Of a stretch of DNA of 64,000 nucleotides, positions 43,341-53,039 are shown in pieces. Position numbers and translations under genes: made by a program. Position 1 is the first letter of the stretch. Each line of letters starts with the position of its first letter. The DNA comes from Durusdinium trenchii (taxonomy: Eukaryota; Sar; Dinophyceae; Suessiales; Symbiodiniaceae). The stretch spans positions 200,285-264,284 of the forward strand of contig CAXAMN010006624.1 of the NCBI GenBank assembly GCA_963970005.1, written 5' to 3'. The notes beneath the pieces are model-generated. The model saw nothing but the letters and a program-made list of their open reading frames with translations, made no database searches and was not told where the DNA came from.

Positions 43341-43730
43341 ACTGAGGATGGATTTCAGGGCAGACTTGCTAACCTGTGTTCTAAGGTTCAGGAGGAATGA
43401 GGGCGGAATCGATCAATTTGCTGAAGGATACAATACCTTCGGATTTCAGAGGCACTTGCACACGATGAGAGTCAGACGTAACTATATATCCTTGGTATTC
43501 CTTTGTGGCTTTTAAAACTTTGTGCAAACAGCAACTTTAGAATAGAAAAGATATGAAGAAAGTCAGGTGAGGCCCCTTTCCTTGGCCTTCCTTTTTTCAT
43601 CTCTTGCTTTCTTCAACTAGAACTAGTCACGATGAGGCATGAGTTGGAGCACAAGTGGACATTCACAGAGTGGCTCCCAGAAGCGCGAAAAGCGTTTCTC
43701 ATTGGCGACTTCGACAATTGGGAGCCTTGA
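43341..43730 (+). pseudogene. Glucan branching enzyme fragment (CBM48 region), interrupted
   Basis: Two plus-strand coding pieces match consecutive parts of the N-terminal region of 1,4-alpha-glucan branching enzymes. The first (to 43469) reads NEGGIDQFAEGYNTFGF, the second (43637-43727) WTFTEWLPEARKAFLIGDFD then NWEP. In the family these are the EGG...GY..FG segment and the (E)WAPGA...GDFN.W strand of the CBM48 domain, in starch or glycogen synthesis. A 158-bp insertion flanked by the 9-bp direct repeat CACGATGAG separates them; without one repeat copy and the insert the frame is continuous. A TGA follows WEP at once. The residues before NEGG match poorly. No catalytic domain is present. Probably a decayed copy, less likely two exons of a live gene. 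Confidence 0.7.
43470..43627. mobile_element. Insertion with 9-bp target-site duplication
   Basis: Flanks CACGATGAG at 43461-43469 and 43628-43636. The 158-bp insert has no obvious inverted ends. It contains a donor-like CAG then GTGAGG (43567-43572) and ends near TTTCTTCAACTAG, acceptor-like. Its exact removal would need non-canonical splice borders, so it may be an insertion rather than an intron. Confidence 0.6.
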
Positions 43731-43739
43731 CTCAAATAA

Positions 43740-44500
43740 GTATATAGTTTCAAACATTTTTTCTGCAACATCGAGTTAGTGCCTTGAAACTCAGCCTGAT
43801 CCCTTTGCTTGGAACCTTTGTTTGAGCGCACACTGGATGAAAGGAGAACATGCATCCCTTGCAACCAGGCCTGCCGGTTGCCAAATGAATTAGTAGGTTG
43901 AAAGATAGAATAAATAAGTTCAGCCACCCAGAGAAGCAGGTTTTCCTTTTCTCCTTTGCATTTTTGTGGAGTTGTGGGTTTAGATTTGAGCTGGCCAGCA
44001 AGGCTGTAGGCATTTGTTTGTGGGTGTTTGTTGGAGGCTATCCCTCACAGGCTTTTGGCAAGTCACACGGTGAGGCTAATGTACTTTACCTGAATAGAAT
44101 TCCCTTTGACACGGGCACAGCACAACGACGTGGCACAAGTCCGGCATAAGCCAGTACGGAGCATTTGGCGGGAGGTATATTCTACCTATGTATATATATA
44201 TATACATACATATCTATAGACTATACTGTGCTATTATGTTTATTAGTATTATTACTATTACTATCATTGTACAACAAGGCACGCAAGGAATTAAAAACTG
44301 TAAAAATGCAAAACGGTAAAAATCTCCACACAGCCAGTGTCTGCGATAAAGCGGTAAAACCGTAAAACGGTTAAAAGCTCAAAAACAGTAAACTTATTCA
44401 GCCAATCTCGTCAGCAATCACTCCAGTAGTTCCAGTGGTTCCCACATTTGCATCACGTGGGCAAACTCATCTTCAAGTGAATCTCAAGTGAACCTTTAGT
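43740..44500. other. No supportable gene
   Basis: TA tract at about 44190-44206. Below 44300 the DNA is AT-rich with GTAAAA/CGGTAAAA repeats (44297-44375). Confidence 0.45.
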
Positions 44501-44502
44501 AG

Positions 44503-45295
44503 CTAGTAAATCATTGGCACACATGGCCAGCCAAACAAAATGCTAAATGAAACATTTTGCTTCCTGTGGTCCTTTATGGATGGGCTTGTTGAAGTAAACA
44601 CAGTCTCACTCTCATCCGACAGCTGGGAAGTGAAGACTGCAATAGAAGAATCACATGTGAATGCAATGCTCTGTTGATTGAAACGTGGCATCACCCTCGT
44701 CCGCAGCACGCTCTGCCTCCAAACGACGCTGAGCATAAGGCGGGCGGAAGTTTCGATAGAAGCCAAGCGTCACCCTTGATCCACTCCACCCACGCAGCCT
44801 TTGAGTTTTGACTTCAGAACTGCGTGCGCTGCCGGCTCGGCTATACGCAACCTGGCTTGTACTTCGTATGAATTCGCGGGGCCTACTGCTCTAAGTACCG
44901 CTTGCCGATGTTGCTTTGCTCAGAGCTCTGCATGGCTTTGTTGGACATATCCGACGCGTCCGCGCTTGCTGACCCAGGTGCAAAATGGTCTTGCAGCCAT
45001 GCTCCAGAATGACCAAACGCTGACAACGCGCCACATAGTTTATATTTTCTTCAGGCAACATGTGCGCCTTTGCCAAGTAAATTTCCTTGACTCCTCCAGA
45101 TTCGCCCAGTGACTGAATAAACTCAGACTCAGTTACTTCAGCTTCGTGTGAAATGCCACGGCTTTCAAGGACTCCAGAGTTCATGCAAACCGATTGCGTG
45201 GTTGAAGGCGTCAACTTGTCATTTTTGTTTCCCCTGGCTTCCAATCGCAAGGCATCATCTTCAACGATCTTGTTGTCAGGGAATGTTTGGATCAA
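44503..45295 (-). pseudogene. Frameshifted gene remnant
   Basis: The minus strand is protein-like throughout but in changing frames: EVTESEFIQSLGESGGVKEI (45150-45090), then FGHSGAWLQDHFAPGSASAD and SNKAMQSSEQSNIGKRYLEQ (45030-44895), then VLRAVGPANSYEVQARLRIA with EPAAHAVLKSKLKG (44890-44790), then PPYAQRRLEAERAADEGDAT (44730-44670). At least three frame changes are needed. Alanine/glutamate-rich helices suggest a structural or linker protein. No family is recognised. Missed short introns are an alternative. Confidence 0.48.
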
Positions 45296-45300
45296 TGTGT

Positions 45301-45500
45301 ACTCTAAAATTTTAGAGGAAGTGGGTCTGTGGCCTCATTCTGCTTGGGGATAGCTATTTGGACCCTACCCTACAGCCTTCTACCTGGCACCAACTCTAAA
45401 ACACTCTAATTTTTTAGAGGAAGTGGGTCTGTGGCCTCTTTCTGCTTGTGAATAGCTATCTGCACACCCTACAGCATTGTACATGGCACCAGCTCTAATG
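45301..45500. repeat. Tandem duplication, 102-bp period
   Basis: Unit 1 starts ACTCTAAAATTTTAGAGG (45301), unit 2 ACTCTAATTTTTTAGAGG (45403), both continuing AAGTGGGTCTGTGGCCTC and ending GGCACCA(A/G)CTCTAA. A third partial copy is at about 45653-45680. The opening of unit 1 is the perfect palindrome CTCTAAAATTTTAGAG. Confidence 0.85.
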
Positions 45501-45689
45501 AGTTCACCTTGAAGACAACTTCCCTCTAAAATCATCTAAAATCTTAGATAGTCTTAGAGTAGAAATGTTAGTGTCTCTTGACATCAAGTTGTTTTAGATA
45601 CTGTAAGTTTAGAGTGCTTTGGAGTTGTTTTAGATATGTTTAGATAAATATCTAAGATCTTAGAGGAAGTGGGTCTGTGGCAAGCGGGG

Positions 45690-47290
45690 CTCACAAACCT
45701 TCTCTGAGGATATCTAAAACCATCCATGTCCGTACCTCAGAACTTGGGCACTTAAGGCTCCCCTTTGGTTTTTGGGCGTAGTGTTTGGAGTCCTTGGGTC
45801 CAGGGTTATGGGTTTGGGGATGAGTTCGCACCTGCATGGAGCACTTTGATGGTAGCAGCAGTAAGATCATCTTCACATCTATGCCGCCTAGCAGGCTTTT
45901 GCAATGCGCTCAACCTAGCGCTTTGATGGCGCTCCGTTGTAAGCAGCTTGTAAGCGAATCCAGCGTCTTTGAGGCTCCCTCGTTGGAGTTGGTGATTTTG
46001 GATCCCTCGTCCTTTTTGCAGGGATGTCCGGGCGATCCCTACCTGCACCCTCCAAAGTGCCTTAGAAAATGGGACATGACCCTAACAAAAAAACAGGTAT
46101 GTATATACTTGATGGTACGACTGTACCCCTTTTCCCCAGGTACGAACTGAGACTGGTCGGTCGCCCGAAAAGAACTCCCCACGAGTGGGGAGCTGGCGAT
46201 CGCTGCGGTGGACCGCCTCTGATTCGGTCCGGGTCAGGCTCCGCTCCAATCGGTCGAGCGGTTGAGATGGGTTTCTTTGGACTTGAGCGGTTTCTGGCCA
46301 AAAAGGTGGGATGTTGGCAGATCCCAACGGTAGATTGTTTCAGGGAGAAGACTTGTCGAACCCCGTCTGAGACAGCATGCGCAGTCCGGAATCCCCTCAT
46401 GTGGGCGGTCGTGCCAGACCACTCCGTAGACAGCATGTGCCAAGGGTTTTCACTGTGAAAGAGTGAAAGACACCAAAAAAAACTTAAAAATGCTGCCGTT
46501 CAATCGCTACTTCAAGGACAAAAACCTTAAAACATGTTCCCATTTTAGGGTTCGTGGGACCTGACAGGTCTCAATTTACCCGAGAAGCTGCTGACCAGGA
46601 ATCCGTCACAAACCAGATCAACCAGGACCTTCAGTTCGTGACCTCTTACGAGCCTCTGTTTGAAATCAGAGACCAGGGATTTGTACTGACCCTGACCTCA
46701 ACCTCGGATCTCGAGAGTGGGCCCTTTGAATTTGCTGGACCATGGGTAGCTTCTTCATGCTTCTTCCCAGGTCCCTTCCTCCCGCTGGCCAGATCTACGA
46801 AGCTCAGCTTGCCAGCAGTGCGCAGTTGGCCTAGGTGGGACGGAGTGTGCAGGACCCGGTCTAACGTACATCCTGGACCAAAGTCGCCAAGTCGCCAAGA
46901 GTCGTTTTTTGATTTTATTTGGATCTCCTACTTCTATCAGCCTGACTTGTTGTGTAGAACAACAACGGGTATCTGTAGTAGGTTCTAGCCGTTAGCCTTG
47001 GATCATGACAACCATTTGCTTGCTTGCTCAGTCTACAAAACTAATTCTCTTAAAGCACCTCCAGAAACATTAAAAATACCTATACCTAATGGGAAAAGGC
47101 GCCTTTGTCAATGCTTAGGGGTTCTTGTCCCCACTTGGCGTTCTTGTCCTTTTGGTGGCAGTAAGGATCCACCCACAACCGGTTCTAGGAGTTTCGACAG
47201 CGATGACCATCATTTGTATATCCGGAAGTCGCTTGATGCTTCACTTACTTTTTTTGGTGGTTGTTTTGTGTTTCATTGTTTTAGCATCTT
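45690..47290. other. Repeat-bearing, weak open frames
   Basis: A family A pair lies at about 46058-46162 (CTTAGAAAATGGGACATGAC and CCAGGTACGAACTGAGACT). Plus frames at 46069-46458 and 46554-46988 (REAADQESVTNQINQDLQFV) are partly protein-like but unsupported by splice sites. Confidence 0.3.
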
Positions 47291-47360
47291 TTTTGCGTAG
47301 GCGTTCTTGCCCGTTACCTAGGCGTTCTTGCCCGTTACTTGGACGTTCTTACCCCTTCGA
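47122..47360. repeat. GGCGTTCTTGCCCGTTAC repeats
   Basis: Three tandem 21-bp copies at about 47298-47360 (AGGCGTTCTTGCCCGTTACC twice, then TGGACGTTCTTACCCCTT). Diverged copies lie at 47122-47152 (GGCGTTCTTGTCC) and 47650 (GGTGTTCTTGCCCGG). Confidence 0.75.
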
Positions 47361-47838
47361 CTACAATGAATAGTTGGCTGGACAAAGAAAGGGTATCCTT
47401 TTGAGAGGAGTGAGTGATACGAGTTTCAAATACATTGGATCGGGGACTAGCATCAGTAGGTGGCAAGCGTTTGTTTCCTCGAAGTTTGTTCATTCAAATT
47501 CAGGTTCTGCCTCTTGCACATAAGAATGCACGTAATTGTTCCTCGGCGATTTTAACTCTCAAAACTGCAGCTTAGGTGTTCGTTGCAAAAGTAGGCTTCC
47601 TAAGGAAGAAGTAATGGTATCCTATTGACATCAGGGATTCTCCGATGGTGTTCTTGCCCGGTCGCAAAAGGCCAAAAGAAATACATCACGACCAAGGAGG
47701 TGGACATGCCGAGAACTTCTCCAAAGGCAGGTAAATATCACTCAAAGTCAGCTCCTTCCTAAGATAACATGAATTGAGTATTGCAACATTATATAATCTT
47801 AATGTGACAAAATAATATTGTCCATATACACATCCATC

Positions 47839-48009
47839 TCATTTGCAAACCAAAGAAGGATGCGATGCGAAGCGTTCTAAGCAGAGTTCGATCGCGAGGT
47901 CGTCATGCATCACGCTGAAAAAGGGCCTGTGTGCACGTCGCGAGTGCCCAAGAAGAGCATCATCACCAGGTGAGATCTCGAAGACCTGGCACTTCAGTGC
48001 ATCACCCAG
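47839..48009 (-). CDS. Candidate exon, unknown family
   Basis: The minus strand reads LGDALKCQVFEISPGDDALL, GHSRRAHRPFFSVMHDDLAI, ELCLERFASHPSLVCK to a TAG. Composition is convincingly protein-like in this frame only. An acceptor upstream is uncertain. It lies opposite in orientation to the gene at 48167. Confidence 0.38.
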   Translation of the reverse strand: MGDALKCQVFEISPGDDALLGHSRRAHRPFFSVMHDDLAIELCLERFASHPSLVCK

Positions 48010-48166
48010 ACATGATTTACATGGGACTGGCATATATTTACATACCTTCACCCCAGGTCAACCAGCCCCAATTTCGGTAACTATTCCATATATGGAGTTT
48101 TTTGGTTAAGGGAAACTCTGGATTGTGTGGGTCCGTAGCTAAAATAGGTGGTGGCACCCAAGCTAG

Positions 48167-48683
48167 GTCCTCTCATCGAACTTAATTCTCACGAGCGATG
48201 TTGGAGAGAAGGAAAAGACCCATCAAAGCCGTGATGTTGGATGTCCCATGCGACTCACTGCAGAAGAAAGGCTCATCACACTATGTCTCGCTCCCCTCAG
48301 TGGGACTCAGCAGCTGCAGAAATTCAAGGATTTGGTACGTGCTGCTTCACGACCAGCGGGCTGCTCCAAAAATTCATCAACCAGGTCGACCAGTGGACCA
48401 ACCTCGGAGAGGTCAAGAATCTCCCGATGTTCTCCACCTTAGAATTCAATTAATAGCTTCTTGTTACTACTAGTAAGGCACCTGTTACTACTAGCGAGGC
48501 ACTTGTTTCTACTAGCGAGGCACTTGTTCTCCACCACAGCCGCTCTTCCTCCGCTTTTTGGGTTCCGCGGCATGGACCGGTCTTCGGTCCGATGTCGGCC
48601 ACTGGATGGACGGCGAAGTCGGCGCGTTCCTGCGGCGTTCCTCGTGGCGGGGCGAAACCAGGGACGAAGCCGAGAGTTGTTGA
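48167..48683 (+). CDS. Two-exon 3' gene end, unknown family
   Basis: Exon 1 is 48167-48334 (56 codons, phase 0), after the acceptor CACCCAAGCTAG. It reads SSNLILTSDVGEKEKTHQSR, then RLTAEERLITLCLAPLSGTQ and QLQKFKDL. The donor is GATTTG then GTACGT. The intron 48335-48539 carries a family B array and ends TTGTTCTCCACCACAG. Exon 2 is 48540-48683 (phase 0): PLFLRFLGSAAWTGLRSDVG, HWMDGEVGAFLRRSSWRGET, RDEAESC, then TGA. Matching phases and good sites at both ends make this one of the better models, although other frames in exon 2 are also open. No domain is recognised; 5' exons are not found. Confidence 0.52.
48464..48525 (+). repeat. Family B array, copy 2
   Basis: Three units of CTTGTTACTACTAGTAAGGC type: CTTGTTACTACTAGTAAGGC, CTGTTACTACTAGCGAGGCA and CTTGTTTCTACTAGCGAGGC. 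Same orientation as the unit in the other two arrays. The array ends about 15 bp before the acceptor at 48539. Confidence 0.82.
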
Positions 48684-48972
48684 GTTGAGGAGGATGGGCA
48701 GATGCAACGATCCTGGGATGGGATTGGAGATGACGAAACGATGACAGGTGAAGTGTTCTGAAGTTCTGTCATGTTCTGTTGAAAGCCTATCACTACAGTC
48801 AGTTACGCTGGCTTCAGGAGTAAACATATTCGATCCAGGAATCGAGGGGAACCATTCTAAAAGGTTCCTGTGATGGTTCCCTCACAATTCTGAAGCTCCA
48901 CCGGAAATTCAAACGAGCTGCGGGTCAGTAAAGTTGTGCATTGTACGTTTCAAATCCAAAACAACCCCTAGG

Positions 48973-49063
48973 CCCTAGGGCTCCTGGCCCACCTTCTCAG
49001 AAGTTAGTTACCACCCAACCCACCCCAACCACCTTCGAAATAGAGGTAGTTGGAGCCATAGGG
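48973..49063. mobile_element. Complete family D element, 91 bp
   Basis: Terminal inverted repeats CCCTAGGGCTCC and CCCTATGGCTCC (inverted; one mismatch). Two internal hairpins are ACCTTCTCAGAAGT and CCACCTTCGAAATAGAGG. The interior holds CCACCCAACCCACCCCAACC. No autonomous coding. Confidence 0.78.
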
Positions 49064-49488
49064 AACCCGTTGTTCCTTCTCATTTGGGACCCAAAAACAA
49101 CTGCTACATGGGCGGACAAGGTTGGGGTTGCGGTCACCCCGACTGCTTTTGGGCTTTCAATTGAGCAGCGCAAGAGGTATAACTGGCATGTTTGACCGCC
49201 CAAGATGTATTCGCTCCAGTCACGGGAATAACAAACAGTTAGAACATCAACAGAACATCTTCAATACAGCACTGAAAGTTGGATTAGAACCACTACGTGC
49301 AAACACAACCAACCAACAGACTTTGGCTCATTGTAGAAGTTGCTTGCTTTCATCAGTGAGTGACCCCTTGAGCCAATAAAGAACAGCCTCAAGGATCCAC
49401 CGTCCCGAATCTAAAAAACATCTAAGTCCTTACAATATCTCCTAACTTTAGCTGCTTCCCCCTAAGCAGCACACAACTACGACTACAA

Positions 49489-49672
49489 CTAGTAAAAAAC
49501 CAGCCACAACCCCAACCCGTTGCCCCTCAGTTGCCGCGCCAGGCTCGTCTCCGAATCACCGCGCCATCGCCACTGCGCCAGGAGCTGCAAAGCCACTTGC
49601 CACACGGCAGCCTTTTCGCAACAGCTGATCAGGCTGCTGTAGGTGAAAGCCTCGGCCGAGGGCTTGCAAGGC
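49489..49672 (-). CDS. PPR protein, terminal exon
   Basis: On the minus strand an acceptor CCATTTGATGCAG ends at 49673. After one base the frame reads PCKPSAEAFTYSSLISCCEK then AAVWQVALQLLAQWRW, 60 codons to TAG. TYSSLISCCEKA..W..ALQLL is a clear pentatricopeptide helix pair in the form common in dinoflagellate PPR proteins. Such proteins bind organellar RNA and act in its processing. The phase fits the PPR exon at 56772-56898, and joining them gives a 36-residue spacing between equivalent repeat positions, as expected. The last 20 residues (RQLRGNGLGLWLVFY) are not PPR. Confidence 0.66.
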
Positions 49673-50049
49673 CTGCATCAAATGGAAAAGGATGATCCTG
49701 ACCCGCTGTTCGTGGGATGCGTCGCTGTTCGTGGCTGTTCTGTTGGATTCCCGAGTCCCCACTCCCTGCTCCGCGACGAATGCCAACTGCATGACAGTCC
49801 ATTCGAGTGGTCCGGACACGCCGGACACTGAGGCAAACCATAGTCACTGCCTTCTTTTTTCAGGTGTGCCCCAAAAATCATCCCCTGTAACATCTTTGTG
49901 TGCTCAGGTCTTGGAGGGGCACTTGAATGTAAAAAGATCTAAATTCTAAAAAACATATGAGAAGAAACATGAAAGTTTTTGATCCCCCTGTGAGTTGGCC
50001 AGGTGAGGCGGTGCAAAGCATTCCGTAGTTATAAATCAAAAAGTGGTTC

Positions 50050-50530
50050 CCAGGGGCCTACAGAATCACAAACTCGTGATCCAAAGTCAAAAACAGAGTC
50101 TCTACAAAATGCGCACACACAAGGGCATTTTGGACAGGGACACTCTACAAAATGAGAAGGTCCTGGAAGGGACAAATACGGCATAAGAAAAAGTGGTTCC
50201 TAAAATGGACAAACTGCGCATGATGCATTAGTTAGAGGGTACCACTTTTCGCACTTTTACAAGTCAGGAAGAATGCAAATTTATACAAGTAAAAACATGA
50301 CAACCCATTTTGTAGAGAGTGTCATTTTGAGACAGCCTTTTTCATCGTCTGTTTCGCGGTCTTCTCCCTACATCCCTCATCATCCCCCCCTGCCAGCTAG
50401 GTGGGCACAACTTTCTCTACAAGGTGCCAGTTTTTTGTACAAGATGCAAACCGGCGAGGCTAAAACCACCTCCAATGCAAATGATAATGTTTCTCTACAG
50501 AATCACAAACCTTCCAGAAACTCCAAAATA
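50050..50530. other. Non-coding, repeats of TCTACAAAATG
   Basis: TCTACAAAATGCGCACA, TCTACAAAATGAGAAGG and TTTTGTAGAGAGTGTCATTTT occur at 50099-50330 in both orientations. No coding. Confidence 0.45.
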
Positions 50531-50897
50531 CTTCAAGAACCCTAAAGTTTACGCTTCTTACTCTGTTCCAACATGACNNNNNNNNNNATCTCAAAACTAT
50601 GGAACTTATGTTATTTCCAGCGCCTTCTTAAAAACACAAACAGCACCCTGCGATATTACTAGGTATTAGCCTTGTGTTTACAACTAATCATGAGAAATGT
50701 TGGCAGGTTCGACATTAACGTTGTCCTGTTATAAAGTTAAGAACAAATAAACGTATAATCAAAGTTATATAATATGTTTCAAGCCAGTTGATCTCAAAAT
50801 TATGGAACTTATGTTATTTCCAGCACCCTCTTAAAAACACAAACAGCACCCTTCAAGAACCCTAAAGTTTACGCTTCTTACTCTGTTCCAACATGAC
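50531..50897. repeat. Repeats flanking the scaffold gap
   Basis: The 47 bp before the gap (50531-50577) recur exactly at 50851-50897. The 63 bp after it (50588-50650) recur at 50791-50853 with about three changes. The gap therefore sits in a partly tandem repeat. Confidence 0.9.
50578..50587. other. Assembly gap (10 N)
   Basis: Ten N, a conventional placeholder; true size unknown. Confidence 0.99.
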
Positions 50898-50954
50898 ACT
50901 TGCGGTCTACAGCGGATCGGATTAACACGTCCATTTTGCGTGGCAGGTACAGCA

Positions 50955-51022
50955 CGGTCAGATTTCCACACCCGTCTAAATTTATAATATTTATAAGGCT
51001 TTCAGGTGTGGAAATCTGACCG
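50955..51022. repeat. Inverted repeat, 18-bp perfect arms
   Basis: CGGTCAGATTTCCACACC (50955-50972) and its exact complement (51005-51022) enclose 32 AT-rich bases. Foldback or MITE-like. Confidence 0.88.
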
Positions 51023-51059
51023 CAACTGAGGTGTCGACATGTTGCACGTAGGATTCTAA

Positions 51060-52085
51060 GGGGAAAGGGTTTGTGATGTTTTAGAAGTCAAGAAGCGCAA
51101 CTTTTGGCACCCCAGTGTATATCCTCTACAAAATGCCAAACCTGGGAAGGTAAGACAAGTTTCTCTATAACAAAATGCCTTATATCAACGCCCAACCCGT
51201 GGCATTCTGTAGAGTAGAGTATACAGGCAGGAGGATAGTTTTTGAACAAAGAGACTTGCTTAGCCTGCTAGATGTCAGATGTCTGATGGTGATTCCCAAT
51301 GCCCCTTGTCATGCTGCAAAAAAACAGCCAGCAAAGGTAGGGAGCGCAAGTAATCAATCACAACTGCACGGTTGGACAAGGCACAACAACCCTAATCACC
51401 AAAATTGCCTTCGCCTGGATGGAAATCTGGAGGGGGCTGGGTTCTTCTTACATTCTCAAAGAACAGTTTGCCCTAAGTGTCTGCTTGGCCTCCAAGTTTG
51501 CCTACAACTTGTATCCTCTTGTTTGGTCATGTTGGGTAGCTTTTGGTAAATAATGTTCTGTTTCAACTATTTTCAACTTCAAGGACGCTTGCTCAAGGAA
51601 ATGTATGCTGTAGTCTCTAATTAGGCCAGGACAGAACTTCAAACACAGCCCTATGGGGAGTTGTGAATCCCTTGATGAAGCTTTGCTATCAAAAGGAACA
51701 TCTTTGAGATGGCCACACATGCTCAGGAGCTTTGAAGCCCCTGTTGAAGGTCCCCTGTTGGGAAAGAACACTTTGCACTTCCAGTTCAGACCAATATCCT
51801 TTGTTTATATAGCTTTAGATGCAGGGGGTTGAGGCTGCTTCTACCTTGGAAGTAGCTGGGAGGTCTCTTCGAAATGGGTTTTGGCGAGATGCACTCACGT
51901 GGGCCCTGAACTTGTATTTTGAGTAAATCCCAAAGCCTTACTCCACTTGAAAAAAAACGTGTCTCTCGATATCTCTCCCGGGTACAGGTACTAGTTAGTT
52001 GTACACTGACCTCAATGTTACATATATACATCTTAATATGCCAGTATCATATACATATATATATATACCCCAGTATAAATACCCG
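51060..52085. other. No firm gene
   Basis: A plus frame (51175-51549) and a minus frame (51502-51771, KLLSMCGHLKDVPFDSKASS) are open; the latter is mildly protein-like. TA tract at about 52053-52069. Confidence 0.33.
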
Positions 52086-52223
52086 ACGAAATGGGACTGG
52101 CACTGACCGTATGTAAATACCGTATGCCAGCTCCCACTCCAGCTCGGTGCCTGAGGACGTTTTGTGTCGCGTCGTCTTCGTTTCGGTTCTCCCCTCTGGC
52201 CGAAGCCACATCCGGAGAGTCAC

Positions 52224-52390
52224 CCAGGGTGACGAAGAGCTCGAGCGCCCGGCGCCACTGCCCCAGCGACTCGAAGGCGTTCAGGGCCGCATTGGAGGCC
52301 ACAAGGCCTCCCAGTGACGCGACGCAGGCAGACCACGCGCGTGGGCCGACCACGCGACGAAGAGTGGGTGTTGGTGAAGCATGCTGAGTT
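52224..52390 (-). CDS. PPR motif exon or remnant
   Basis: The minus strand reads WSACVASLGGLVASNAALNA then FESLGQWRRALELFVTL, a typical PPR repeat (x-x-NAALNA-E-x-x-QWRRALELF). A donor CTGG then GTGACT could end the exon at 52224. The acceptor is not clear. It ends with one base over a codon, which does not fit directly onto the 49489-49672 exon, so either another exon lies between or this belongs to a different copy. Confidence 0.58.
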
Positions 52391-52585
52391 GGATTGATGG
52401 GCACCAGTGGGAGAATCTTCATTCCCCAGGAACTCCCAACGCACCGTGGCAGCGTGTCCAACATGGTTGTGCAAATATATACCCCAATCAAGTGTCTTCG
52501 ATGGTGCAAACACAAAAATGATCCCTTGGGATCCTGGCCTACCTCCATGACTCCAAGGTGCTTTGGGTGGGTGCCAGGGGGGTCT

Positions 52586-52633
52586 AGCTACCTTCTGAGA
52601 AGGCGGGCCAGGAGCCCTAGCATCCGCTCCAAT
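52586..52633. repeat. Family D element next to an exon
   Basis: GGTCTAGCTACCTTCTGAGA, AGGCGGGCCAGGAGCCCTAG. Read on the minus strand it begins CTAGGGCTCCTGG and contains CAGAAG then GTAGCT, a donor-like junction. Confidence 0.7.
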
Positions 52634-53038
52634 AGGCCAATCTAGCGTCTTTTTCCAGTGCCACTCTAGGAAGGCCGCCGGTTCAGTAAACAAATCAAAG
52701 AACGTTGAGCACTGCCACTCTCTTTGGCTCCCAAGCAGGGCTTTGATCTCTTGGAGAGTTACGGAGTCGACACTGCCGTCTTGGGGTCTAGACCCGTTTT
52801 TGGACCCCCATGCTTTTGCCTGTTGCGCAATATGCAAGGTCTTGAGTGTTTCATTGAACTTGGAAAACACACATGTGTTACCATGTGTTGAGCCTTTCCC
52901 TGGAAACAACATCATGTATAGACTGACCTGCCACTTCCTGCCCCTCACTGCTCCTTGCTTCACCAACCATCTGCCATCCATCCAGCCTGGCTGCAACTCT
53001 TCTTGGATCATCTGTTGCAGCAAATGCCTCGAGGTCGA
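52623..53038 (-). CDS. Candidate exon, about 135 codons, unknown family
   Basis: A minus-strand acceptor, AGACCTGTTTTGTCCAG, ends at 53039. Phase-0 reading gives STSRHLLQQMIQEELQPGWM, GKGSTHGNTCVFSKFNETLK, LHIAQQAKAWGSKNGSRPQD, GSVDSVTLQEIKALLGSQRE, FFDLFTEPAAFLEWHWKKTL, DWPIG, then runs into the family D element at 52622. Open for its full length with natural residue usage; one of the longest protein-like stretches here. No domain is recognised. It lies between PPR exons on the same strand but is not itself PPR. Confidence 0.5.
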
Positions 53039-53039
53039 C

